Origin: Spirochaetales bacterium
GTDB lineage: Bacteria; Spirochaetota; Spirochaetia; Treponematales; Treponemataceae
Assembly: GCA_003252395.1 (NCBI GenBank)
Contig: QKEL01000008.1
Location: 372,001-436,000 of the forward strand
DNA: 64,000 nt
Reading direction: 5' to 3'
Part shown: positions 8,995 through 16,986 of the stretch, piece after piece
Position numbering within the stretch: the first letter of the stretch is position 1
How the letters are laid out: each line of letters opens with the position of its first letter
Position numbers and translations under genes: made by a program
Notes under the pieces: model-generated
Told to the model about the DNA's origin: nothing
What the model saw: only the letters and a program-made list of their open reading frames with translations
The model's database searches: none

Positions 8995-10977
8995 TTACCG
9001 CTTCGCTATTTCCGCGAGAAGGCGCCAATACGCCTTCGCCATCCGCAGCCTTCCGGTACTCGAAAGGTGCCCCCCGTCAGAGAGCGTATACGCGCCGGCG
9101 GCCGCGTCGTGCCCGTTAATATCGGCTACCTTCGTTCCGTTTACCGCGTAATTCTCGATATCCGCCATATCAATGAGCCATTTCCCGTTTGCCGCGCAGT
9201 AGGCGCGTATCGCCTCGTTATAGGAATCGCGGGCCGCGTACGCCTGGTCGGATTGCAGGGGCATCGTCCAGTACGGCATAACGACGCCGGGATTGCTCGC
9301 CTCGAACGCCTCGCGCTGGGCAATTTCGCTTGCCGCGTACCCCGCTCCGTCGGTGATATAGTCATCCGCCGCGCTATACACGTCTATCCAGCAGTATTTG
9401 TACATCGCCACGTCGACCGCGGCGAGTACGTCGGAATCCATTCCGAGAAAGAGGGACAGCTTGGTGGCGGGCGGCGGGTTGTTGCGCCGCCAGGATTGTA
9501 ACCCCGAATGGCTCGAGAACCAGTCGGCGTTGAGCGAATCATGCTCTGAAAGGGAAATGCGATCGAAGTTATACCGGGAATTGGAGTCGTACAATTGCTT
9601 AAGGCCGCAGGACTCCGAATTATCGTAATTCTCGCCGACGGAGCAGTCAGTGTCCGAATCGCCGACGATATCCTGACCGGTAGACGCATGCTCGAAAACC
9701 ACCTTTAACGCCGCGGCGGCGAGAATTTCCGAATCTGACAGCGACGAGGGATCGAAATTGGTATGGTCGATCGTTATCCCACCGGAAACGGTAGGAGCCG
9801 CGCGGTGCGCCGTGACCGTATAGGTTTTCTGGGTAACCCCGTCCTGAGCCGTAACGACCAGCGATATCGTGTTCTCCCCGACGCTTAGCGCCACCGCCTG
9901 TCCCGATTGCCCGCCGACGCTGGCCGAAGGGTCGGCGGCAATGCCGGTAACCGTTATGCTGGATATCGCGTTGGCGACATACACGGCATAGGTAAGCGTG
10001 GACGCGGAGAAAGCGGGGCTCAGCGTTCCCTGGCTGACCGTCAGGGAAGCGAGATTCGCGTTCGAGCTCGGCGGGGCCCGGGTCACCGTCGCCGTATAGT
10101 CTTTTACCGTAGTGCCGTTTTCGGCGGTTACGGAAATAACGATCGTGTTCTCCCCGACGCTCAGGGCGACCGGCGTCCCGGACTGCCCGCCTACGCTGGC
10201 GGCACTGTCTTCAGCCGTTCCCGTTATGGTTATGGAAGTGACCGCGTATCCGACGGAAACGGCGTACGACTCGATAGTAGGCGAGAACGCGGGGGTCAGG
10301 GTTCCCTGGCTGACCGTCAGGGAAGCGAGATTCGCGTTGGCGCTCGGCGCGGCCCGGGTCACCGTCACCGTATAGTTTTTAACCGTAGTGCCGTTTTCGG
10401 CGGTTACGGAAATAACGATCGTGTTCTCCCCGACGCTCAGGGCGACCGGCGTCCCGGACTGCCCGCCTACGCTGGCGGCAAGGTCTTCAGCCGTTCCCGT
10501 TACGGTAATGGAAGTGACCGCGTATCCGACGGAAACGGCGTACGATTCGATATCCGGCGAGAACGCGGGGGTCAGGGTTCCGGTATCCAGATCCATCGCG
10601 TACAGCAAAGCGTTAGCCGGATCCGGTTCCGCGCGATTTACCGTAACGGTATACGTCTTTTGCGTGGTTCCGTTTTCCGCCGTCACCACTATGGATATCG
10701 GGTTCTCTCCCGCGTTCAATGCCACGGGCTGTCCCGATTGCCCGCCAACGCTAGCCGAAGGGTCGGCGGCAACGCCGGTGACCGTTATGCTGGAAATCGC
10801 GTTGACTACGTTTACCGTATAGGAAAGAGTCGAGGAGGAGAAAGCGGGGGTCAGCGTTCCCTCACTGACCGTGAGAGCCGAAAGGTCGGCATTTGCCTCT
10901 TTCACCTCGAGATTATTGCATGCTCCGAAAAATAAGACCGCAAAAGCGAGAACGTAAACAAAATACTTTTTAAGCAT
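8995..10977 (-). CDS. Lipoprotein with four cadherin-like repeats and SGNH-like domain
   Basis: A 660-residue lipoprotein with the signal ending FFGAC (Cys20). Residues ~30-393 are four tandem ~92-residue beta-sandwich repeats of the cadherin-like (PF12733) type; each begins with an L-x-x-L-T-V-S-x-G-T-L-T-P-A-F pattern and ends in a K-x-Y-T-V-T-V strand. The C-terminal ~260 residues look like an SGNH/GDSL hydrolase: VGDSDT at ~438-443 as block I and SDGGHLSSTGRLRMAKAYW as block V with the D-x-x-H pair. Such a domain often adds or removes O-acetyl groups on polysaccharide. It would sit on the cell surface with the repeats as a stalk. Family calls come from motifs only. Confidence 0.8.
   Translation of the reverse strand: MLKKYFVYVLAFAVLFFGACNNLEVKEANADLSALTVSEGTLTPAFSSSTLSYTVNVVNAISSITVTGVAADPSASVGGQSGQPVALNAGENPISIVVTAENGTTQKTYTVTVNRAEPDPANALLYAMDLDTGTLTPAFSPDIESYAVSVGYAVTSITVTGTAEDLAASVGGQSGTPVALSVGENTIVISVTAENGTTVKNYTVTVTRAAPSANANLASLTVSQGTLTPAFSPTIESYAVSVGYAVTSITITGTAEDSAASVGGQSGTPVALSVGENTIVISVTAENGTTVKDYTATVTRAPPSSNANLASLTVSQGTLSPAFSASTLTYAVYVANAISSITVTGIAADPSASVGGQSGQAVALSVGENTISLVVTAQDGVTQKTYTVTAHRAAPTVSGGITIDHTNFDPSSLSDSEILAAAALKVVFEHASTGQDIVGDSDTDCSVGENYDNSESCGLKQLYDSNSRYNFDRISLSEHDSLNADWFSSHSGLQSWRRNNPPPATKLSLFLGMDSDVLAAVDVAMYKYCWIDVYSAADDYITDGAGYAASEIAQREAFEASNPGVVMPYWTMPLQSDQAYAARDSYNEAIRAYCAANGKWLIDMADIENYAVNGTKVADINGHDAAAGAYTLSDGGHLSSTGRLRMAKAYWRLLAEIAKR
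9799..10890 (-). repeat. Four tandem ~276-bp coding repeats
   Basis: The DNA for the four cadherin-like domains is a tandem array with a 276-bp (92-codon) period. The central two units are almost identical: the block beginning GTAGTGCCGTTTTCGGCGG recurs unchanged at about 10110 and 10386, and the block beginning GTTCCCTGGCTGACCG recurs at 10025 and 10301. The outer units are more diverged. This points to recent in-frame expansion, and copy number could vary between strains. Confidence 0.9.
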
Positions 10978-11009
10978 AAGGTAACTCCTGGAAATAATAG
11001 GACGGAGGA

Positions 11010-12284
11010 TTAACCCATCGGTTTCACGCCTCTGTCGTATCGAGTCCTGACCGAATCAATCAACATCCGGCGAAGACGGAGAAAAACCCGTACGGTAAAC
11101 CGCATTGGTTCCAAAAGGTATAAAAAAACGATCATTCGAGAGCGGTCCGGCAATCCGTAATCCGCCGTCAGTTGATACGCGCGCGGCAGGGCATGGGGCA
11201 CGATAAAAAGGGTTTTTAATCGGGCCTTAAGCGATCCTTTAAGGATGAACGGCGCGGATAGCCGATACAGAAAAGAATGCCACCGGTCATACGAGTCGAT
11301 ATCAATAAGGATACGGCAGAAAAGACCCTTCAACCATCGCTTTCCCCTCCCTAAACGGCGATTGAGGGTGGTTTGAAATTCGGCGGGAACCAATGCGCCC
11401 GTATACCGCTCACAGAGGGCGATCAAGGCGGCAAGGTGAAATTCCAGCCCGAAATGGCGGGCGCGGGCCGCCAATCGCTTCCAGTCGGGAGTGTGCGAGA
11501 CAAGGTTTGTATAATCCGTCAGATGCCGCAAAATAAACGACTTATTTACCGGAGAGCGTTTCAGTACGACGTGGAGGGCGAGTAGCAAAAAACGGTCCTC
11601 GATGCACAGATATCGGTTGCCGGTTTCGGCATCGATCGAGCTTGCGGCCCAAAAATCCGGCACCGATTTTTTTAGTCGCGAGAGGTTTTCATCGTATACG
11701 CGCGCTGTTTCGAAAAAGGCCGTATGAAGCTCGATGAGCGTACCCGATTCAGTATCCTTAAATTCGAACTGGTTCGACCACTTTTTCAGTTTGTCCCATC
11801 TTCGGTTCTCGCGCTTCCGGATGTGCAGATTGCGTTCGTACCCGACGTACGTATACCCTTTTGACTCCAGAAGCTCGATTATCGGCAGCAAATCCTTCTC
11901 GCGTATAAGCAAGTCAATGTCGCCTTCATCGCGGGGCGTTCCGAAGGAGAGGCTTGCGCCTTTCAGGACGATCGGGGGCTCGGCGATGGCCCCAATGAGG
12001 TTTATTGCCTTCTTCAGGGATTTTTCAATCTGTTGCCGATCCCGCTCACGGGCCATATCGGCCATCATCGCCCATACGATCCAAGGTTGGGGAACGGCGG
12101 GCGTACGCAGTATCGCAGCGGCAAGTAACCCGCTTACCTTATGCCGAATCGCGAGCCGCTCCAATAGTTCCTTTCGGCAGCCGGCTAAACCCGGCAATAC
12201 CGCGCCTCCTAGCACGAGGCGGGAGAGAAAGAGAAGCTCTGATTCAGCGTCTATAGCGCAATTACTTGAAAAAAAGGTTTTCAT
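11010..12284 (-). CDS. Nucleotidyltransferase-fold family protein (NTP_transf_5-like)
   Basis: A 424-residue protein with the minimal nucleotidyltransferase signature: IVLKGASLSFGTP followed by the two metal-binding Asp residues in DEGDIDLLI, about residue 125. A long alpha-helical C-terminal part follows. Members of this family are found beside PqqD-like proteins and HPr-kinase-like proteins in peptide-modification and polysaccharide clusters; their reaction is not established to my knowledge. ATG 12284 is chosen because the open frame upstream runs into the ABC permease gene. The stretch is richer in A+T than its neighbours, which may indicate separate acquisition. Part of the long minus-strand unit. 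Confidence 0.75.
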   Translation of the reverse strand: MKTFFSSNCAIDAESELLFLSRLVLGGAVLPGLAGCRKELLERLAIRHKVSGLLAAAILRTPAVPQPWIVWAMMADMARERDRQQIEKSLKKAINLIGAIAEPPIVLKGASLSFGTPRDEGDIDLLIREKDLLPIIELLESKGYTYVGYERNLHIRKRENRRWDKLKKWSNQFEFKDTESGTLIELHTAFFETARVYDENLSRLKKSVPDFWAASSIDAETGNRYLCIEDRFLLLALHVVLKRSPVNKSFILRHLTDYTNLVSHTPDWKRLAARARHFGLEFHLAALIALCERYTGALVPAEFQTTLNRRLGRGKRWLKGLFCRILIDIDSYDRWHSFLYRLSAPFILKGSLKARLKTLFIVPHALPRAYQLTADYGLPDRSRMIVFLYLLEPMRFTVRVFLRLRRMLIDSVRTRYDRGVKPMG

Positions 12285-12339
12285 TTTAGATTCTAGAGAT
12301 ATTTTACTGCACTCGGACGGAGTATTCAGGAAAAGTTCC

Positions 12340-13143
12340 CTAGAATTGAACCAAACTACCCTCTTTCTTGGCCCGAGAAAGGGCCAGCCGCAGAGACAGA
12401 AGACCCAGGGGAAAGAGTACAACGGCGAATACGGCGAGGTACGCCATCGTATACCGCCATTCCCCCGACGATCCAGAAACCAATAATAGTTCACGAACCG
12501 CCCGGGTCGCGTGTGAGATGGGCAAAATGAAGGAAAATCCCTGCAATACCTTGGGCAATACCTCTACGGGAAAGAAGATGCCGCCAAAAAAGTAGCTCGA
12601 CGCGCCAAAAATGAGGTTTATGGGATTCCCCTGCTTGAAGGTCATGATAAACGCCGCGGAGACCATTCCCAACGAAAGGAAACAAATGAAGGTGAGCACG
12701 AGGACCAGGAACACGAGAAGGATCCGAGCGACCGATACGTGAAGGCCCACGATCAGGATCGTCATGCCCAAATATAATACGGTCATGAGGAAGGCCTGAA
12801 TGAACGACCAAAGGGAATTCCCGAACAGGATAAGGTTCGCGGATGTGGGAGTAACCAGCAAAACCTCGAGCGTACCCTGCATCTGGGCCTCCCGGACGGA
12901 TGAAGAAAGGGAGTACAGTCCGGTGGAAACGAACGTGCTCACGCACATGCCCAAAAGCGCGAAGGCAAAATAATCGTTTCCGTATCGGGCGAGATACATC
13001 GAGAAACCGTTCTGAAACATTTTGCCCATAAAGAATAGCATGGCTATCGCGGCGACCATGCCCATGAGGCTCAGCAATAGCCTGAACCGGTAACTAAGGG
13101 TAATGAGAAAATCCCTATACAGAAACGCGAATAGTTTGGTCAT
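12340..13143 (-). CDS. ABC-2 type exporter permease
   Basis: A 267-residue integral membrane protein with about six predicted helices (for example FRLLLSLMGMVAAIAMLFFMG, ILLVFLVLVLTFICFLSLGMV, and a C-terminal AYLAVFAVVLFPLGLLSL). The layout matches the ABC-2/DrrB family, which exports glycans, peptides or drugs. The segment SSSVREAQMQGTLEVLLVTPTS is the conserved cytoplasmic coupling region. It overlaps the stop of the ATPase gene by four bases, so the two form one transporter. Position allows export either of the polysaccharide or of the modified peptide encoded at 16987-17136. Confidence 0.9.
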   Translation of the reverse strand: MTKLFAFLYRDFLITLSYRFRLLLSLMGMVAAIAMLFFMGKMFQNGFSMYLARYGNDYFAFALLGMCVSTFVSTGLYSLSSSVREAQMQGTLEVLLVTPTSANLILFGNSLWSFIQAFLMTVLYLGMTILIVGLHVSVARILLVFLVLVLTFICFLSLGMVSAAFIMTFKQGNPINLIFGASSYFFGGIFFPVEVLPKVLQGFSFILPISHATRAVRELLLVSGSSGEWRYTMAYLAVFAVVLFPLGLLSLRLALSRAKKEGSLVQF

Positions 13144-14117
13144 CGATTACCGACCTTCCTGCGCAAGAGCCGAAGAAGATCGTCTTGATCGGCAAAGGCT
13201 TCCCGTAATTCGCCGCCGGCGAGTATAAAATCGCGGAGTATCCGTTCCTGGCGAACGCGATCGCCGTCAAACAGCAGGCGAACCGTTCCCGGACCATCGA
13301 AAAGAATCGCGTCTCCCCATCCGGAAACCCAGTCTGCGGGCAAATCGCCGGAATACCGCAGTACAATCTCGCGCCGGTTCTCGAGCAACGAGCCCAATTC
13401 CCCGATTTGGCCCATGGCCACGACCTGGCCCGCGTCGAGCACGGCGACGAGGTCGGCTAAGTGGCGGGCTTCCTCGAGATCGTGGGTGCAGAGAAATACC
13501 GTGGCGCCGCGTTTATCGATAAGGACCTCCCTAATGAATTTCCGGAAATCCTCCCTCGCGAGCGGGTCAAGATGCGCGGCGGGCTCGTCGAGCAAAAAAA
13601 GCTCCGGTGACCCGAGCAGGGCCCGCGCGATGTTCAGCTTCTGTTTCATTCCGGCGGAGTAAAGTCGGTATGGCTTATCCGCGGACTCGCTCATTCCCGA
13701 CTCGCTTAGGGCCTCTTCAACCCGCCGCGCGAGCGCCCTGCCGCTAAGCCCGTAGAGGCTCCCGAAAAAATTCAGGTTCTCCCGACCGGTCAGGCGCCAA
13801 TAAAACGAACGCTCGTTCGGCGTCACGAGCCCGATGCTTCCCTGTATGGCCTTTCCGTCCCCGGAAACGACCGCTCCGCGAAAGCGAACTTCCCCCTCGT
13901 CAGGGGTTATCAGGCAAGAAAGGATTTTTATGAGCGTGGTTTTCCCGGCGCCGTTGGGACCGAGCAAGCACGTCACCTTCCCCGTGGGGATATCCATATC
14001 CACCGACGAAAGCGCCTGGAGCGATTTTCTCTTTCGGAAAGGGTTCGTAAGCGGTTCGGAAAACCGTTTTGAGATGCCTCGGAGGCTCACGATGCACTCG
14101 CGCTCGGGATATGCCAT
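13140..14117 (-). CDS. ABC exporter ATP-binding protein
   Basis: A 325-residue ATPase, partner of the adjacent permease. Walker A is GPNGAGKTTLIK, the signature LYSAGMKQKLNIARAL, and Walker B LFLLDEPAAHLDP with H-loop CTHDLEEARHL. A C-terminal extension of ~90 residues after the core resembles the regulatory tail of DrrA/CcmA-type exporters. I place the start at ATG 14117 rather than ATG 14123, because the -10 hexamer is only 2 nt from the latter. The first codon is then 8 nt from the -10 with no ribosome-binding site. This is the first gene of the long minus-strand polysaccharide unit. Confidence 0.92.
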   Translation of the reverse strand: MAYPERECIVSLRGISKRFSEPLTNPFRKRKSLQALSSVDMDIPTGKVTCLLGPNGAGKTTLIKILSCLITPDEGEVRFRGAVVSGDGKAIQGSIGLVTPNERSFYWRLTGRENLNFFGSLYGLSGRALARRVEEALSESGMSESADKPYRLYSAGMKQKLNIARALLGSPELFLLDEPAAHLDPLAREDFRKFIREVLIDKRGATVFLCTHDLEEARHLADLVAVLDAGQVVAMGQIGELGSLLENRREIVLRYSGDLPADWVSGWGDAILFDGPGTVRLLFDGDRVRQERILRDFILAGGELREAFADQDDLLRLLRRKVGNR

Positions 14118-14125
14118 ATACATAC

Positions 14126-14154
14126 ATACTATCCCGCGCCACGCGCTTTAACAA
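14126..14154 (-). promoter_or_regulatory. Promoter of the long minus-strand unit
   Basis: On the minus strand TTGTTA (14149-14154) is followed after 17 bp by TAGTAT (14126-14131), 8 nt before ATG 14117. It sits inside the 44-bp gap between the divergent exporter and signal-peptidase genes, so it must overlap any promoter for the plus-strand RiPP genes (a possible TACTAT -10 lies at 14127-14132). Confidence 0.6.
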
Positions 14155-14161
14155 GGTTATT

Positions 14162-14692
14162 ATGCTTGACAGCGAAAGGAAGCGCTTCTACGCTTACGTA
14201 AGACTTCACGCGAGGGTACGAAAAATGGACGAGCCATTATCCCCGAACGGTTTTCTGTCGCTTCTTGGGGGCAGGTCCACCGAACCGGTTTGGATTCCCG
14301 TTCTATCAGGCAGTATGAGCCCCACCCTTATCCCGGGAGACCAGGTCCTGATCGTTCCCGGAAATTGGAAAAAATGCGCGATAGGGGATATCATAGTATT
14401 TCGTGAGGGACACTCGCTCACGTCGCACCGGCTTATCGGGAAAATTCGGTTCCCGGGAAGGACTCTCTTTTTCCAGCAGGCCGACGGGATGAGTCATGGC
14501 GGGTTCATTCGCGTCGAGAGCGTTATCGGAACGTGCGCGGCCTTGAGGCGTCATGATACCGAAACGACCTTGCTGGACCGTAAAATTAATAAAGCGCTCG
14601 CCAATCGAAGCAGGATGAGAACGATTCTCTTCCTGGTAAGGAGCATTAAAAAATGGATATACCGCAAGATACGTACTTTCCCCTCGCCTTAG
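14162..14692 (+). CDS. S26-type signal peptidase
   Basis: A 176-residue serine peptidase. The motif LSGSMSPTLIPGDQV carries the predicted nucleophile Ser51 followed by Met. The second active-site region, DIIVFREGHSLTSHRLIGKI, has a His (His89) rather than the bacterial Lys, so it belongs to the ER/archaeal-like Ser-His branch. A hydrophobic segment follows only near the C-terminus (MRTILFLVRSIKKWI). It is the first gene of the plus-strand unit with the kinase, PqqD-like and radical SAM genes, which suggests a job in trimming the cluster peptide or an exported partner. ATG 14162 has an AAGG site; ATG 14225 with GAGGG upstream is an alternative start. Confidence 0.8.
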   Translation: MLDSERKRFYAYVRLHARVRKMDEPLSPNGFLSLLGGRSTEPVWIPVLSGSMSPTLIPGDQVLIVPGNWKKCAIGDIIVFREGHSLTSHRLIGKIRFPGRTLFFQQADGMSHGGFIRVESVIGTCAALRRHDTETTLLDRKINKALANRSRMRTILFLVRSIKKWIYRKIRTFPSP

Positions 14693-15510
14693 GGCCGGTC
14701 ATTATCGGTTTGCGATTCGACCAGAAAGGGTACACGCAAGCCCTAGCCGAGTACTTTAGCCCGGCTACCCCCGGCAACGCGCCGGACGTATTTATAGATT
14801 TTACGCTCGTAGAACACGACGATTTCCCGGAAATACCGCAAAGCCTCATTCAATCGAAAAAATGGACGAAGGGAACCTTTTCCATCGCGGAAAACCTGTT
14901 CCGGGGAAAGTCCGGCCCCACCGCGCAAACGTGGGAAATAGAGGTAAAAACGATCATGACCAAGGGCCAGATCACGCGGGTTTTCGAACAGTTCCTCTAC
15001 CAAGCCTTTTACACCGCCTGTTCAATCGCGCGTAAGCCCGGTATTTTGATCCACTCCTCGGGCATTGCCGTAGACGGACGGGGGTTCCTTTTCGTCGGGC
15101 CGTCGGGCATGGGCAAGAGCACGATCGCGGAAATGAGCCGAGGTTATGAGGTCTTCAACGACGAAATGAATATCCTCACCCCGGAAGGATCCGGGGGATA
15201 TCGCGTAAACCCAAGCCCGTTCAACGCGTATTTCGAGGGTAAAACCGCTTCTTCAGCCCCGCTTAAGGCGATCTTCCTGCTGCGGCACGCGGACGAATGC
15301 CGCCTCGAAACTATTTCCCCGGCAATGGCGGTGGCCGAAATAACGGGACAGGTCGTGCCGCCCCTCGGGCTTGAGGACGCGTATACCCAGGCGGTGGCTA
15401 CCCGGATGATGGAAATCGCCTTTGACCTAACGGCCAAGGTGCCCGTCCGTCTTTTGTACTTTCCGCGGGAGGGCGGTTTTTGGCCCCTCGTTCTCGATAC
15501 ATTTCGCTAA
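14653..15510 (+). CDS. HPr-kinase-like protein (RiPP cluster type)
   Basis: A 285-residue protein whose C-terminal half resembles HPr kinase/phosphorylase: IHSSGIAV, then P-loop GPSGMGKS at 149-156 and the following Glu/Asp-containing NDEMNIL at 169-175. The N-terminal half is specific to the HprK-related kinases that occur with PqqD-like proteins rather than with carbohydrate control. In some lasso peptide clusters a relative phosphorylates the precursor peptide. The gene overlaps the signal-peptidase gene by 40 bp and has its own AAGGAG site at 14637-14642. A peptide-tailoring role is inferred from the neighbourhood. Confidence 0.8.
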   Translation: MDIPQDTYFPLALGPVIIGLRFDQKGYTQALAEYFSPATPGNAPDVFIDFTLVEHDDFPEIPQSLIQSKKWTKGTFSIAENLFRGKSGPTAQTWEIEVKTIMTKGQITRVFEQFLYQAFYTACSIARKPGILIHSSGIAVDGRGFLFVGPSGMGKSTIAEMSRGYEVFNDEMNILTPEGSGGYRVNPSPFNAYFEGKTASSAPLKAIFLLRHADECRLETISPAMAVAEITGQVVPPLGLEDAYTQAVATRMMEIAFDLTAKVPVRLLYFPREGGFWPLVLDTFR

Positions 15511-15536
15511 CGAAATCTACTGAGGAGCAGCCCACA

Positions 15537-15809
15537 ATGGACGACACATTGGTTTTAGTCAAAAACGAGGCATTGACGGTGAGAGAACTTGGAGAGGAAA
15601 TACTTTTCCTGGACCCGGAGGGCACGTCCATTCACGTCGCCGACGAGGTTGGCGGTTTTATTTACCATCAGATAGACGGCATAAAAACCCTTGGGGACGT
15701 TTTACGATCGATACTCACGGAATATGAAGTGGACGAAAAGACGGCGCGGGAAGATTTATATGCCTTTATCGGGCAATTGATCGAGAAGAAAATCCTGAGC
15801 GCCCGCTAA
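15537..15809 (+). CDS. PqqD-like RiPP recognition element protein
   Basis: A 90-residue stand-alone PqqD-fold protein. It has the expected three beta strands (VKNEALTVRELGEEILFLDP, then SIHVADEVGGFIYHQIDG) followed by a winged-helix part (IKTLGDVLRSILTEYEVDEKTAREDLYAFIGQL). Proteins of this family grip the leader of a precursor peptide and present it to the modifying enzyme. ATG 15537 follows a GAGGAG site; an in-frame ATG at 15480 lies inside the kinase gene and is ignored. Its stop overlaps the start of the radical SAM gene (TAATG), a strong sign that the two products work together. Confidence 0.88.
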   Translation: MDDTLVLVKNEALTVRELGEEILFLDPEGTSIHVADEVGGFIYHQIDGIKTLGDVLRSILTEYEVDEKTAREDLYAFIGQLIEKKILSAR

Positions 15810-16819
15810 TGCCAGCATTACTCGACGAGATTTACGCCAAATACAAAAAAGGCAATCGCGCCTATGCGGTAATGCTGGAATTGACCTATCGCTGCGTCTG
15901 CCGTTGCGTTCACTGCTATATCGACGATTACGAATCCGAAGAGATGGGCACCTCGGAAATCGTCGATCTTTTAGACCAATTAAAGGACGAGGGCGTCCTC
16001 GACATCGGACTGACCGGCGGCGAGGTTTTCCTTCGCGACGATCTCGAAACCATTCTTGAGGAGACGTCGCGGCGGGGGTTTGTCACCTACGTCCTTACCA
16101 CCGGCATTCTCATAAACGAGAAGCGGGCCGACATGCTCAAGCGCAATAGAATACACCACGTCGAAATATCGCTTATGGGGGCGACCGCGGAGACCCACGA
16201 CCTCGTCATGCGCCACCCGGGAGCCTTCGACAAGACCATGAACGCGGTTCGATTGCTCGCGGAACGCGGCATACCGGTCGTTCTTAAAAACTCGGTCCTC
16301 CGGCAAAACTACCGGGAGCTTCCCGCGATGTTCAAACTGGCGGAAACCCTTAAGCTTCCTTTCAGCGCGAATATCAGCGTTTTGCCGAGAATTGACGGGA
16401 CGTTCGACAATCAGCATTGCGCGCTTGACTATCAAACCGCGCTGTCGATCGATTCGTCCCTCATGCAGGGGGGGCTTCTACCGAACGAGGACGCCCGCGG
16501 AGGCGCGAAACTCACGTGCAACGCCGGCAAGACGACATGCGGCATCTCCCCGACGGGCATCGTATACCCGTGCCTAATCTGGCGAATGCCCCTGGGTAAC
16601 GTTAGGGAAAACCGATTCCGGGATATTTGGAGAGACAAGCCAAACGAGAGCCTTAGGCGATTGCGCGCCATGAAAGGCGAAGACGCGAAGGAATGCTTTT
16701 CCTGCGACTTCGCGAAAAAATGCAAGAGATGCCCGGGGCTCGCCTTTTCCGAAACGGGCGACTACCTCAGCCCCGTCGAATCTTCGTGCATCCTCGCGGG
16801 TAAAAAGGCGATAAAATAA
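15809..16819 (+). CDS. Radical SAM/SPASM peptide-modifying enzyme
   Basis: A 336-residue radical SAM protein. The [4Fe-4S] motif CxxxCxxC is Cys29, Cys33 and Cys36, within CVCRCVHCY; an extra Cys31 lies in the motif. The SAM-binding GGE motif is TGGEVFLRDD. A C-terminal SPASM region carries further Cys residues in LTCNAGKTTCGISPTG, YPCLIW, CFSCDFAKKCKRCPG and a final SSC, enough for auxiliary clusters. Enzymes of this class make thioether, C-C or other crosslinks on peptides, or oxidise side chains. Fused start with the PqqD-like gene and the nearby 49-residue peptide point to RiPP maturation. The reaction cannot be read from sequence. Confidence 0.9.
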   Translation: MPALLDEIYAKYKKGNRAYAVMLELTYRCVCRCVHCYIDDYESEEMGTSEIVDLLDQLKDEGVLDIGLTGGEVFLRDDLETILEETSRRGFVTYVLTTGILINEKRADMLKRNRIHHVEISLMGATAETHDLVMRHPGAFDKTMNAVRLLAERGIPVVLKNSVLRQNYRELPAMFKLAETLKLPFSANISVLPRIDGTFDNQHCALDYQTALSIDSSLMQGGLLPNEDARGGAKLTCNAGKTTCGISPTGIVYPCLIWRMPLGNVRENRFRDIWRDKPNESLRRLRAMKGEDAKECFSCDFAKKCKRCPGLAFSETGDYLSPVESSCILAGKKAIK

Positions 16820-16820
16820 A

Positions 16821-16865
16821 GAACCGGTTCCGGCGAGCCTTCGAGCGGCGCATCGGAACCGGTTC
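16821..16865. terminator. Convergent terminator between RiPP maturation genes and peptide gene
   Basis: A perfect 12-bp stem pairs GAACCGGTTCCG (16821-16832) with 16854-16865, with a 21-nt loop. On the minus strand it is followed by CTTTATTTTAT, so it should end the peptide transcript. No T-run follows on the plus strand, although it may still act on the radical SAM transcript. Each arm is itself a palindrome (GAACCGGTTC). Confidence 0.65.
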
Positions 16866-16986
16866 CCCACCTGCAGCAAGTCAATGCTGAAACGTTAACG
16901 ATTTTTAAGAATCTTGCCATAAGCGTCTCGTGCTACCGGAACGGCGTCGATCATCTCGCGCGCCGATTCCACCGCAATACGCGCAA

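Noticed and set aside
14653-15510. Canonical HPr kinase of carbon catabolite control
   Set aside because: The N-terminal half does not match, there is no HPr gene nearby, and the overlap with RiPP genes favours the HprK-related peptide kinase type.
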